A program made the translations under genes and the position numbers. A model generated the notes under the pieces. It did not search any database. It was not told the origin of the DNA and was given only the letters and a program-made list of their open reading frames with translations. 60,174 nucleotides of DNA from JAKQEM01 sp964391185. Lineage in GTDB: Bacteria; Patescibacteriota; Gracilibacteria; Peribacterales; Peribacteraceae. Location of the stretch: positions 1 to 60,174 of the forward strand of contig CAYMIX010000008.1 in the NCBI GenBank assembly GCA_964391185.1, written 5' to 3'. Positions 1-7,726 of the stretch are shown here, in pieces. Position 1 is the first letter of the stretch. Each line of letters opens with the position of its first letter.

Positions 1-27
1 GAAAAATGAGATTCAGAAACCCCTATA

Positions 28-114
28 TGGTGCCGTGGAGAAGACTCGAACTTCCACAGGATTGCTCCTACACGCCCCTCAAGCGTGCGCGTCTACCAAT
101 TTCGCCACCACGGC
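28..114 (-). tRNA. tRNA-Leu (anticodon GAG)
   Basis: Read on the minus strand the acceptor arms GCCGTGG (108-114) and CCACGGC (32-38) pair perfectly, followed by the discriminator A and an encoded CCA (28-30). The anticodon arm is CACGC-TTGAGGG-GCGTG, giving anticodon GAG, which reads CUC and CUU leucine codons. The long variable arm (class II) and the D-loop GGTAGACGC are typical of tRNA-Leu. The TpsiC segment GTTCGAGTC is intact. It is transcribed leftward and is separated by about 140 nt from the next leftward gene. Confidence 0.95.
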
Positions 115-252
115 ACGTGGTGTTACCTATAAAGATCAGACGCCTTAAATGAGGCGAGAGGGCTCAAAGTGTACCAGGGAAAAGGGGTGTGGCAACTCAA
201 ATGCCACGAAATAGCTAATAGATAAGCCAAAGCTGAATAGAGTGATTATGGC

Positions 253-1068
253 TTAATCATTCCACCAGTTATTCCATCGATTATTGCCCCAGCGGTTACC
301 GCGATTGTTGTTCCAATTGTTCCATGTGGAACTGCTGGCACCCTGGATTTGCAGTGTGGCTGCTCCAATCGATGCAGCAGATGAACTTGTAGATACTGCT
401 GCGACGGAACTCGAACTCGTTGCTACTGAAGAGCTTGTGGCAATAGACGAACTTGCGACAATCACAGAGCTCACACTGCTCGATGCTGGTGCAATACTTG
501 AGCTGGTTGTAGATGCGCTTGTGGATGATGACACCGAGGAAGATGTTGAAGCTGGCAAACTCGAACTTGTCGAAGAACTTGTGGCGACCACGCTTGAGCT
601 GGAACTCGTTGCGCTCGATGTTGATGAAGACGTGCTGGAGCTCGTCGAAGAACTTGTAGCAATGCTCGAACTTAGAGAAGAGCTGGATGTGCTGCTGCTT
701 GTGCTCGAACTCGTAATACTCGAACTCGACGATGTCGACGAACTTGTTATAGAACTACTAGATGAAGAGCTACTCGATGAAGATTTTGAGCTGGATGATG
801 AAGACTTCTTGGAACTTGAAGAATGTCTGCCATGTCCTCCTCCGATATTGCCGAAGATTGAATTGCGGACACATTTGTTGAACCCGAAGACATCGAAGAA
901 GTATCCTTTGCGGTTCTTGAAGTATTGGTCAAAGCAGCTATTTATGCCTCCGCCGAACTTAAAGTCTGCGGCGAATGCTGGCGTCGCTTGAGCCAGCATG
1001 GAAAAAGCTGTGAACGCAGAAATAGCGCCGAGAGAAACGCGGCGTGTCATCATCTTCGAAGTAAGCAT
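253..1068 (-). CDS. Ser/Thr-rich exported surface protein
   Basis: A 271-aa protein with an N-terminal basic stretch, a hydrophobic core and an Ala-rich cleavage site (ATPAFAA, near residue 34), so it is predicted to be exported by Sec. Residues of about 85-240 are almost entirely short Ser runs separated by T, A, V or I (TSSS/SSSST units), a likely extended and possibly glycosylated stalk. The C-terminus is a short Asn/Trp/Arg/Gly-rich tail (WNNNRGNRWG type). No catalytic domain is visible. It resembles the Ser-rich segment of the giant protein at 54532-60084. The start lies behind a pyrimidine-rich leader with no Shine-Dalgarno site. The function is unknown; a surface adhesin or spacer is inference. 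Confidence 0.8.
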   Translation of the reverse strand: MLTSKMMTRRVSLGAISAFTAFSMLAQATPAFAADFKFGGGINSCFDQYFKNRKGYFFDVFGFNKCVRNSIFGNIGGGHGRHSSSSKKSSSSSSKSSSSSSSSSSSITSSSTSSSSSITSSSTSSSTSSSSLSSSIATSSSTSSSTSSSTSSATSSSSSVVATSSSTSSSLPASTSSSVSSSTSASTTSSSIAPASSSVSSVIVASSSIATSSSVATSSSSVAAVSTSSSAASIGAATLQIQGASSSTWNNWNNNRGNRWGNNRWNNWWND

Positions 1069-1146
1069 ATAGGCAGAGGGGAAGCCTTCATTCTAATCGA
1101 TGAAAGAATCCTTTCCAATTGTGCACTACCTCGTTTTCACGGGTTT

Positions 1147-2631
1147 TCACCGATGTAACTTTTGTGCGATCGTAATATTTTCCGCGCGTTGTCTCACCAA
1201 TTCTTCACGATCTTTCCAGGCTTTTGCCAATAAATCCCGCGTCATTTTTTGTTGGCAGGCGCGAATATATTGCGGAGTCAAAATAGGGGATTCAGAGAAG
1301 ATAATTTCCACCGTATCACCATCATGTAACGTCGTAGAGAGTGGACGCTCACGGCCATTGATGCGTACGCCCTGCACGTGCAAACACACGTCTGGTCGCG
1401 AGTGGCAAGCAAAGTCCAACGCGCTCGCGGGCTCTGGCAGATAGTGCAGGCAATTCTGCGGGTCGAACACGAGAATTTTATCGACGCGGAAAGAATTCTT
1501 GAGCGCATGTGTAAACGATGCTTTTGTCTGCAGTACAGAGTGCAGGCTTTCCAAATTGCGAAATAAGTTCGCGCGCGATTCTGTGGAGCCAAGCGCATAA
1601 CTCCAGTTTTTGTAGGCGCCATGCGAGGCAACGCCGTATTCACATTCGCGATGCATTTCGTGCGTGCGGATTTGTATCTCGATAGGGAGCTCCGAAATTC
1701 CAGGTAGTGGATACACCACCGTGTGGATAGACCGATATCCGTTTTCTTTCGGCATCCCGATGTAGTCTTTTAGTTTCCCGTTCATCGGACGTAAGCACCC
1801 ATGAATGATGCCGAGTGCGCGATAACAGTCGTCGATGGTTGGAACGAGAATGCGCAGCGCGATGCGGTCGTAGAGCTGTTCGAAGGATCGATTCTTCAGC
1901 ACCATTTTTCTGTAGGACGAATATAAGCCTTTGATGCGTTCGTCGATTTCCGCATGGATCCCATGTTTTTTCAGTTCTTCGACAATAAACGCATGCATGT
2001 GTTTGAGGCATGTGTCATCGAGTGTCTGCATCTCATCAAACTTTTTCTGCATGCGCTTGGCGATGCGAGGCTGGAGCGCGAGGAAGCAAATATCTTCCAT
2101 TTGCCAGCGCCAACGCTGGAACCCAAGTCGCCCAGAGATAGCGGTGTACATGTGCAGGGTTTCGCGTGCGATTTCTTTCTGGCGAGATTTGGAAAACCTA
2201 TGCAGGTGCCGCACGTCATTCAAGCGGTGCGCCATGCGGAGCAGGAGCAATCGGCCATCAACGGTAAATGCATCGAGCACGCGATCAAGATCTTTCGTAT
2301 TTACGTCGATGTGCAAGTGGCGGAGGTTGTGCATCACGCGCACAAGCTCGCGCTGTTCAGCGGTTAAAGGAGATTTTTCCAGGAGCACTGCGCCATCGTT
2401 ATGCACGAGAATATCGTGAAGAACAGCGACTGCGATGAGTGACATATCGTCTGTCACTTCTTCCAAGGTCATCGCAACATCCAGCCCGTGCTCGTAGTAA
2501 TTTTCGCCACTCTTACGATGGATCTTCGAAAGATGTTCACGGGAAAAATTGGCGGCTTGCTGCACCATTGGGTGCGCGAGTGAAGCCAGACGCGTATTGG
2601 CGGTGGATGTGATCATTGTTCGACCAATCAT
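1147..2631 (-). CDS. RelA/SpoT-type (p)ppGpp synthetase with degenerate hydrolase motif
   Basis: A 494-aa protein with HD-type region (about 30-180), RelA/SpoT synthetase domain (about 230-360) and TGS domain (about 385-450); the ACT/RRM end of long Rel proteins is missing. Synthetase motifs are intact: the G-loop region with YRKMVLK, DRIALRIL, YRSIHTVV and EIQIRTHEMH. In the HD region H48 and H72-D73 remain, but the hydrolase signature HDxxED reads HDILVH, so the catalytic Glu-Asp pair is lost. It probably makes the alarmone from ATP and GTP/GDP but may not degrade it. It is the last gene of the leftward ligA / 106-aa / relA operon, 41 nt after its neighbour. Met6 is an alternative start. 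Confidence 0.88.
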   Translation of the reverse strand: MIGRTMITSTANTRLASLAHPMVQQAANFSREHLSKIHRKSGENYYEHGLDVAMTLEEVTDDMSLIAVAVLHDILVHNDGAVLLEKSPLTAEQRELVRVMHNLRHLHIDVNTKDLDRVLDAFTVDGRLLLLRMAHRLNDVRHLHRFSKSRQKEIARETLHMYTAISGRLGFQRWRWQMEDICFLALQPRIAKRMQKKFDEMQTLDDTCLKHMHAFIVEELKKHGIHAEIDERIKGLYSSYRKMVLKNRSFEQLYDRIALRILVPTIDDCYRALGIIHGCLRPMNGKLKDYIGMPKENGYRSIHTVVYPLPGISELPIEIQIRTHEMHRECEYGVASHGAYKNWSYALGSTESRANLFRNLESLHSVLQTKASFTHALKNSFRVDKILVFDPQNCLHYLPEPASALDFACHSRPDVCLHVQGVRINGRERPLSTTLHDGDTVEIIFSESPILTPQYIRACQQKMTRDLLAKAWKDREELVRQRAENITIAQKLHR

Positions 2632-2672
2632 GAATGATAGTGGCTATTGCTCCAAAAATCCAGTGAATCGCT

Positions 2673-2993
2673 TTACGATGGTTTTGTCTTCAATGCTTCG
2701 AACATTCTTCGCACTGATTCCATTCGTCCTCTGGTCATTGTATCCTCTACTGATTCTGATGGATGTGTTCCTGTAGACATGCGACCGTTTAATTCGTTAG
2801 CGTAATTTGCTTGCCGCGATCCTTCGACTTGCCACAATAAAATAGGCATCAGCTGAATGAGTTCTTCTTCTGTAAATCTATCGCGTAAAGCACTGAGTCC
2901 CGAATGTACTACTGTCTGAAGTTCAATTGGCACTTCTGTATTAAATCTCTCGAGCAATAGCTGATCGTTTTCACGTGTATCAATGGTATTCAT
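2673..2993 (-). CDS. Small hypothetical protein coupled to ligA
   Basis: A 106-aa soluble acidic protein that I do not recognise. It is predicted mostly helical, with no membrane segment and no signal peptide. Its ATG overlaps the ligA stop in an ATGA (2990-2993), so translation is very probably coupled to ligA. A relA/spoT-type gene follows in the same direction. No motif points to a function; a role near replication or repair is suggested only by the operon. Confidence 0.7.
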   Translation of the reverse strand: MNTIDTRENDQLLLERFNTEVPIELQTVVHSGLSALRDRFTEEELIQLMPILLWQVEGSRQANYANELNGRMSTGTHPSESVEDTMTRGRMESVRRMFEALKTKPS

Positions 2994-5146
2994 GCCTGGA
3001 GCATACCCTTGAAGGTCTCTTCGTCAATTACGCTGATATTGAGCTTCTTTGCATCATCAAGCTTGCTTCCGGCTTCTTCCCCGGCGAGTACATAATCTGT
3101 TTTCTTGCTGACGGATCCTGCCACTTTGCCACCGCGGTCTTTGATGATTTGCTTCGCATCTTCTCGGCTGAGTGTGGGCAGTGTTCCGGTGAGGACGAAG
3201 GTTTTCCTATCGAAGATTTGTTCGACATTGGGGCGTTCCGGTTGCAGGCAGACCACTCCGGCATGTTCGAATTTCTCGAGCATATGACGATGTTCTTTGT
3301 GACCAATCCATTCATGCAGTGATTCAGCGACAACAGTTCCCACGCCATCAATGGCAGATAACTGGTCGAGTGTTTGCTCTTTGAGAGTTTTTTCGATATC
3401 GCTGATTGCGATCGCTCGCACGTTGACGGTTGTTGTTCCACCAAAGAGTGATGGTTGCAGTCCTGGTGCAGCTTCATGTTCTTCCATGTCGACATCGCTC
3501 ACTGGCCATGGAATTGCCCTGGCAAGAACTTCTGCTGTTTCACGACCAACGTGGCGAATACCTAGTGCGAAAAGGAAACGTTCGAGTGGAACGCGTTTTG
3601 CTTTTTCTATCGCCATCAACAGTTTTTCCGTCTTCTTTTCTTTATACAGCGGGAGCGACATCAAGTCTTCTGCCGTCAGCGTAAAAATATCTGCACTATC
3701 GGTGATGATGCCATTTGCGAGTAACACTTCGACTGTTTCTTTTCCAAGACCTTCGATGTTAAACGCATAGCGTGAGGTTAGGTGTTCGATGCTCTCTTGT
3801 TTACGTCCGGGACATTCACGATTAGGGCAGTAGTACGCTACTTCTCCCTCAGGACGGTCGAGCGTGGTGCCACATTGCGGACAATCCTTGGGAAAGTGGA
3901 ATACTTTGCTGTCTTTGGGGCGCAGGTTCTCGAGTACCTCCATTACTTCCGGGATAATATCGCCCGCTTTGCGGATGATGACGGTGTCGCCAATGCGCAT
4001 GCCCAAGCGTTCGATTTCATCTGCATTGTGCAGTGTTGCACGTGTGACGGTTGTACCGGCGATGTGCGTCGGTGTCAGTATTGCGACAGGCGTGATAGCT
4101 CCTGTGCGGCCGACTTGCATGAGCACATCGAGCACTTGTGCAGTTTTTTCTTCCGCGGGGAATTTGTACGCACGTGCCCATCGCGGAGCTTTTGCAGTCG
4201 AGCCAAGGTCACGTTGCAACTTTCGGTCATCTACTTTCAGCACGAGGCCATCAATATCGAATGGAAGAGCGTCACGCTTTTTTCCAATTGCTTCATACAT
4301 TTTCTGCGCGTCATCAATGTCATCGACGATTTTGTAATCGGTCGATACGGGTAGACCAACGTCTTTGAAAAACTGCAGCACGTCGGATTGTTTCGTAATA
4401 CCGAGCGCGTCCGATGTCGGTATGCCCATCGAGTAGCAATACATGCGAAGGTCGCGTGCTGCAGCCATCTTTGGGTCCAACTGACGCACTGTTCCCGCAG
4501 CTGCGTTCCGTGGGTTTGCGAAGTGGTCTTCTTCATCGAGTCCTTTATTCAATTTTTCAAGTGACGCTTTCGGCATGTATACCTCGCCGCCGATATCAAG
4601 AAGGTCCGGGAGTACGCGACCGTCGATGGGGATTTCCAAAGCGAGCGGTAAGTTTTCGATGGTGCGAACAGTGTGTGTCACGTCTTCACCTTCGATGCCG
4701 TTTCCACGTGTTACAGCACGCAGCAATGTGTATGTTCCAAAATCTTTGGTATCAGCAATTTTTTGGTAAACCAATGAAATATTGAGTCCGTCGATCTTGA
4801 GCTCAGAGACAATCGAAAATTTCATCGAATCATTTCCAAGTTGTCTGCGCATTTGCTCTATCCATTCTTGCACTTCTTCAAATGAAAACGCATCTTGGAG
4901 TGATTCCTTCGGTGTCAGGTGCATGACCTTTGGGAGTCGCCCATCAAGTGGCGCACCAACGCGCTGAGTAGGGGAGTCGGGTGTAATCAGCTCCGGGAAT
5001 TCTTTTTCTAGTTTGATGAGTTCTTGTTTGAGAGCATCGCGCACATCTTCGGATACTTCAGTTTTATCGTCGATGAAATACGCCTTATTCAAGCGCCAAA
5101 TTTCGGATCGTAGTTTGCCGATGCGCTCTTGGGCTTTGTCCATCAT
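2990..5146 (-). CDS. ligA: NAD-dependent DNA ligase LigA
   Basis: Seals nicks in duplex DNA using NAD+, essential for joining Okazaki fragments and for repair. The order is the family's usual one: Ia and adenylation domain with the AMP-accepting Lys in SELKIDG, OB fold, four-Cys zinc finger (CPQCG and CPNRECPG), helix-hairpin-helix repeats, and a C-terminal BRCT domain beginning near KTFVLTGTL. At 718 aa it is slightly longer than the E. coli enzyme (671 aa). The start chosen is the ATG ATG at 5144-5146 (MMDKAQERIGKL), which matches where LigA proteins begin; an in-frame upstream extension to 5260 would cross an inverted repeat and has no family support. A possible promoter TTTACA-N17-TTAATC lies immediately before it. 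Confidence 0.95.
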   Translation of the reverse strand: MMDKAQERIGKLRSEIWRLNKAYFIDDKTEVSEDVRDALKQELIKLEKEFPELITPDSPTQRVGAPLDGRLPKVMHLTPKESLQDAFSFEEVQEWIEQMRRQLGNDSMKFSIVSELKIDGLNISLVYQKIADTKDFGTYTLLRAVTRGNGIEGEDVTHTVRTIENLPLALEIPIDGRVLPDLLDIGGEVYMPKASLEKLNKGLDEEDHFANPRNAAAGTVRQLDPKMAAARDLRMYCYSMGIPTSDALGITKQSDVLQFFKDVGLPVSTDYKIVDDIDDAQKMYEAIGKKRDALPFDIDGLVLKVDDRKLQRDLGSTAKAPRWARAYKFPAEEKTAQVLDVLMQVGRTGAITPVAILTPTHIAGTTVTRATLHNADEIERLGMRIGDTVIIRKAGDIIPEVMEVLENLRPKDSKVFHFPKDCPQCGTTLDRPEGEVAYYCPNRECPGRKQESIEHLTSRYAFNIEGLGKETVEVLLANGIITDSADIFTLTAEDLMSLPLYKEKKTEKLLMAIEKAKRVPLERFLFALGIRHVGRETAEVLARAIPWPVSDVDMEEHEAAPGLQPSLFGGTTTVNVRAIAISDIEKTLKEQTLDQLSAIDGVGTVVAESLHEWIGHKEHRHMLEKFEHAGVVCLQPERPNVEQIFDRKTFVLTGTLPTLSREDAKQIIKDRGGKVAGSVSKKTDYVLAGEEAGSKLDDAKKLNISVIDEETFKGMLQA

Positions 5147-5198
5147 CGAAAGATTAATCGAGTATGGGGGCTGCTGTAAATGACTGGCATGTTTATTG

Positions 5199-5261
5199 GT
5201 TGATTGGTTTACTAGTTCCAAGGTTGTTCTCGGAGACCAATTAACCAGTAAACCAATCAAC
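5199..5261. repeat. 19-bp inverted repeat between ligA and an HTTM operon
   Basis: Arms at 5199-5217 and 5243-5261 (GTTGATTGGTTTACTAGTT and the complement of the right arm) match at 18 of 19 positions around a 25-nt loop. It sits in the divergent space between ligA and the gene at 5269. No T-run follows either side, so it is not a standard terminator. It could be an operator for either gene, a leader hairpin, or the relic of a small insertion. Confidence 0.7.
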
Positions 5262-5268
5262 TGCGCAC

Positions 5269-5760
5269 ATGAATTTCAATCGAATCTTCGGCAACGCATT
5301 TCTTTGTTTTTATCTGTGGGTAACCATGTGCGCCTTACTTCTCACGCTTTTCCGTATCTATGTACCTTTGCCGCGCAGTCTCGTCATCTATAGCTACGGC
5401 ATGATGGCCCCGTATCAATCCTATGGTGAGAAACATCAGGAGATGCTCGCGGAAGGGAAGGTATCAAACGGTGAATGGGTAAAGATTGATGTCGATGCGT
5501 ACTATCCGGTTCTTCATGGCGAACAAAACATCAGACAATATGCGGCAGTATTTGGGTACACCGTCCCTGATAATCGTTTAGAATGGCTGAGGATGTCGTA
5601 CGCGAAAAAAATTCTCGAACTGGAAAAAGCAAAAGGGAATGCATATTCCGCTATCAGAATTTCGTGGGAACAATGGCCAACAATGACAGGGGATTATCGG
5701 GCAAATAAATTTCCTGCAGCGACGGAAACATCTCTTATTTATCAGCTAAATGATGAATAA
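5269..5760 (+). CDS. Membrane-anchored protein paired with HTTM gene
   Basis: A 163-aa protein with one N-terminal membrane segment (about residues 8-32) and a soluble remainder of about 130 residues rich in aromatic and charged residues, beginning around SYGMMAPYQSYG. I do not recognise a catalytic motif. Its end overlaps the start of the next gene by 11 nt (ATG at 5750), so the two are co-translated. Its partner is an HTTM membrane protein, which suggests an accessory part of the same membrane complex. Confidence 0.75.
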   Translation: MNFNRIFGNAFLCFYLWVTMCALLLTLFRIYVPLPRSLVIYSYGMMAPYQSYGEKHQEMLAEGKVSNGEWVKIDVDAYYPVLHGEQNIRQYAAVFGYTVPDNRLEWLRMSYAKKILELEKAKGNAYSAIRISWEQWPTMTGDYRANKFPAATETSLIYQLNDE

Positions 5761-6646
5761 ATTTATTATACAATGGAACGGCTTTTGGTTTCGGTCATGC
5801 CCGCCGCACGCGATGGCAATCTTCCGGATATTGTTTGCAGCGTATTTACTCATCGAAGCGTGTACGTATCTGCCATTTGTTCCGCAGATGTTTTCCGATC
5901 AAGCACTGACGATGTCACTGTGGGCGGATCTTGTACCACCGTCCGTCAGATTTTTATTTGAACTTCCCCCACCAACTATTGCGTGGGTGATTGCATCTGT
6001 ATATTTGATCGCATGTATTGGGTTGATGATTGGTTGTGGCATGCGCACGTGCGTCACCATTCTTCTGATTCTCTTCCTTTACTATTGGCAGGTTTCATTC
6101 TTCTTATTTCCGTCGTCCTATCATCGGATTTATTTTTTCACATTGATAGCGTTCCTTATAAGCGGAGCAGATAAAACATTTTCCGTTCGAATGCTTCGGA
6201 CACACAGGTCGTTCTTCGCATGGGAACCAATCATGATATTTGCGCAGCGATTGCTCGCAGTGCAGATCACCGTCACCTACCTGGGAGTTGGTTTGCAGAA
6301 AGCGTGGCTCCCCGTATGGCAAGATGGCCGCGCATTGAGTTATTCGATTATCGGGCGTTGGGGAACGTCACTTGGTCGTTGGGTAGTGTCATTAAATCTC
6401 CCATTTTGGTTTTATTCGGTGAATGTATTTCTCATCAAAATAGGCGAAGTGTTCCTGCCGTTCATGCTCTGGACCAAGCGTTGGCGATGGTACGCAGTGG
6501 CGATGGGAGTGGCATTTCACGTCGGGATCGCTGTTCTTATGAGTATTTGGTGGTTTATTCCACTTATTCCTGCCTACATTGTTTTTTGGCAGCCAGAAGA
6601 GGTGTATGAGTGGTTGAATCGGCGTTTCCCGGGCGTTATTCGCTAA
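5750..6646 (+). CDS. HTTM-domain membrane protein (gamma-carboxylase-like)
   Basis: A 298-aa polytopic membrane protein with about seven hydrophobic segments. The pattern (FRILFAAYLLIEAC near the start, long Tyr/Phe-rich helices, and QITVTYLGVGLQKAWLPVW with the downstream DGRAL) matches the HTTM family, which includes the membrane part of vitamin K-dependent gamma-glutamyl carboxylase. Bacterial members are mostly uncharacterised; a carboxylase reaction cannot be claimed here. It overlaps the preceding 163-aa gene by 11 nt and ends in RRFPGVIR. The family assignment is from overall hydrophobic pattern and sequence feel rather than a single motif. Confidence 0.72.
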   Translation: MMNKFIIQWNGFWFRSCPPHAMAIFRILFAAYLLIEACTYLPFVPQMFSDQALTMSLWADLVPPSVRFLFELPPPTIAWVIASVYLIACIGLMIGCGMRTCVTILLILFLYYWQVSFFLFPSSYHRIYFFTLIAFLISGADKTFSVRMLRTHRSFFAWEPIMIFAQRLLAVQITVTYLGVGLQKAWLPVWQDGRALSYSIIGRWGTSLGRWVVSLNLPFWFYSVNVFLIKIGEVFLPFMLWTKRWRWYAVAMGVAFHVGIAVLMSIWWFIPLIPAYIVFWQPEEVYEWLNRRFPGVIR

Positions 6647-6736
6647 GTGACGTATATTTGTTGCGATCGTCAATTGCAATATATTAATTTTCCGCAAAGA
6701 TGCGCCACATTCAGATACTTATTGCTCACCTATCTT

Positions 6737-6988
6737 ATGGTTAAAGATCCCGACATTCAGGCAGAGAAATTGTACCGACAAATGCTCGATCTCCTCGAGG
6801 AACTCGCAGCTATCTATACCGATGCGAGTGAGGAAGAAGAGGAAGACGACGACAGCGCTCCTGTCGATATCGACGATGTTATCGATGGATTGGTAGAAGA
6901 AGCCGTTGAACGCGGACTCGATGAAGAAGCAGCAGAGCGCGTGCTCAAGGCTGCTGTAAGCTTTGCGAAGAAGTCTGCGGAGGATTGA
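6737..6988 (+). CDS. Small acidic helical protein
   Basis: An 83-aa protein starting at MVKDPDIQAEKL. Residues of about 30-45 form a Glu/Asp run (ASEEEEEDDD), followed by two predicted amphipathic helices ending FAKKSAED. No known domain. The start at 6737 is preferred to the in-frame alternative at 6647 because the upstream extension is Cys/Tyr-rich and looks non-coding. It is followed by a convergent TrpR-like gene with REP-like sequence between. Confidence 0.6.
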   Translation: MVKDPDIQAEKLYRQMLDLLEELAAIYTDASEEEEEDDDSAPVDIDDVIDGLVEEAVERGLDEEAAERVLKAAVSFAKKSAED

Positions 6989-6994
6989 GCGCGT

Positions 6995-7075
6995 GTGCCC
7001 TTCGTCGCGCTCAGGGTGACACAGTCTAGTGTCATGGTGAGAATGGTGAGCGTCGCCGAACCACGAACCATGATG
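6995..7075. repeat. REP-like palindromic sequence of the TGTCAnnnTGAGCG type
   Basis: The segment 6995-7022 read on the minus strand begins GTGTCACCCTGAGCG and ends GACGAAGGGCACAC, a hairpin with paired ends. It is followed by a second, weaker element beginning GTGTCATGGTGAG. A related element occurs at 39201-39232. Such palindromes starting TGTCA..TGAGCG and ending in a complementary TGACA are dispersed in intergenic DNA of many bacteria. Here it fills the space between two convergent genes. Confidence 0.65.
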
Positions 7076-7366
7076 CTATTTCACCGTCTTCCCAAGCTTC
7101 TTCAAGAAAAGCTTGAATCCCCCGCTGCCAAACTGCAGTTGGCGGGATCCTCGTGTCACTTTGGAAATGCTGATGCCAAGCTTCTTGGCGACATCGCGTT
7201 GAGTTTCCCCTGCTGCGAGCATCTGGATTTCCTGCCAGCGTTCGGCGAGGGATTCCAATTCCTGCGGCGTCAAAATATCTGTCAGCAGTTGCTCCGCTTC
7301 ATCCGTGGATTCGATTGCGCTGAACAATGTATAGAGGTCCTTGAGATATTTAGTAGCAGAAGCCAT
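7076..7366 (-). CDS. TrpR-like transcriptional repressor
   Basis: A 96-aa protein of the Trp-repressor superfamily. The region LTPQELESLAERWQEIQML, then ETQRDVAKKLGISISKVTRG, matches TrpR's helix-turn-helix, including the TRGS that follows the recognition helix. TrpR binds operators when loaded with L-tryptophan; the ligand of this protein is not known. The start is set at 7366 (MASATKYLKDLYT) because a TACAAT box lies 7 nt upstream and a TGTACT-N8-AGTACA operator covers it. This arrangement implies autorepression. Tryptophan genes are absent from the window. It could instead be a YerC/YecD-type relative, but the TRGSxxL run is closest to TrpR. Confidence 0.85.
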   Translation of the reverse strand: MASATKYLKDLYTLFSAIESTDEAEQLLTDILTPQELESLAERWQEIQMLAAGETQRDVAKKLGISISKVTRGSRQLQFGSGGFKLFLKKLGKTVK

Positions 7367-7367
7367 A

Positions 7368-7387
7368 TGTACTATTGTACCAGTACA
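7368..7387. promoter_or_regulatory. trp-type operator overlapping the TrpR-like gene's own -10 box
   Basis: Inverted half-sites TGTACT and AGTACA are separated by 8 nt, the same half-sites and spacing as in E. coli Trp-repressor operators (consensus around GTACT-N8-AGTAC). On the minus strand it contains TACAAT, 7 nt before the start of the repressor gene, with TTTACA about 18 nt further upstream. Binding would block the gene's own promoter. Confidence 0.7.
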
Positions 7388-7438
7388 ACGTGGGTGATGT
7401 AAAAAGCACTTGTCGCGCTTGATTTTGCATTTGTGAGT

Positions 7439-7458
7439 GTGTACTCTTGTACCGTTAC
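7439..7458. promoter_or_regulatory. Second trp-type operator, before the divergent small gene
   Basis: TGTACT-N8-GTTACA ends immediately before the ATG at 7459; the left half-site is perfect and the right has two mismatches. It resembles the E. coli trpR operator form (GTACTCTT). A weak promoter, TTGCAT-N16-TTGTAC, overlaps it. This makes the small downstream gene a likely target of the TrpR-like repressor. Confidence 0.55.
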
Positions 7459-7653
7459 ATGAGTACAGAAGAACCAATCAAAGGCCCAGAAGATGAAAAG
7501 GTGGAAGAAGTTCCACAGCCCGTTCCGGATGCATCAGATCATCCTGTTGCTGAACCTGCACCTGTTGTTAAAGCTGAGGTAGATGATTTTATAGAACGCT
7601 TACGAAGAACCTTTACAGTAAAAAGTAACCCTAGCGGTTGGGGCGGTGGGTGA
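7459..7653 (+). CDS. Small Pro/Glu-rich protein under a putative TrpR-type operator
   Basis: A 64-aa protein starting MSTEEPIKGPEDEK, acidic and Pro-rich in the first 40 residues, then a short helix VDDFIERLRRTFTV and a Gly-rich end (SGWGGG). It has no recognised domain. An in-frame TTG at 7447 is possible, but the ATG at 7459 lies directly behind the operator. It is transcribed away from the TrpR-like gene, and pilT follows 73 nt later in the same direction. Confidence 0.55.
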   Translation: MSTEEPIKGPEDEKVEEVPQPVPDASDHPVAEPAPVVKAEVDDFIERLRRTFTVKSNPSGWGGG

Positions 7654-7726
7654 AACTGTTGCGGGATAACCGAACTCTCGTGCAATAGGTAGAACCGGTG
7701 ATGTCATTACTGCTAGGCTCTTGGTT

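Noticed and set aside
284..991. A 235-codon open frame on the + strand, Leu/Glu/Val-rich
   Set aside because: It is the complement of the Ser-rich repeat gene on the minus strand; the LVELVEEL-type pattern is what Ser-codon repeats give when read backwards. The minus frame has a signal peptide.
5147..5260. 38-residue N-terminal extension of LigA
   Set aside because: It is not part of known LigA proteins, crosses an inverted repeat and has no initiation signal; MMDKAQERIGKL is the family-like start.
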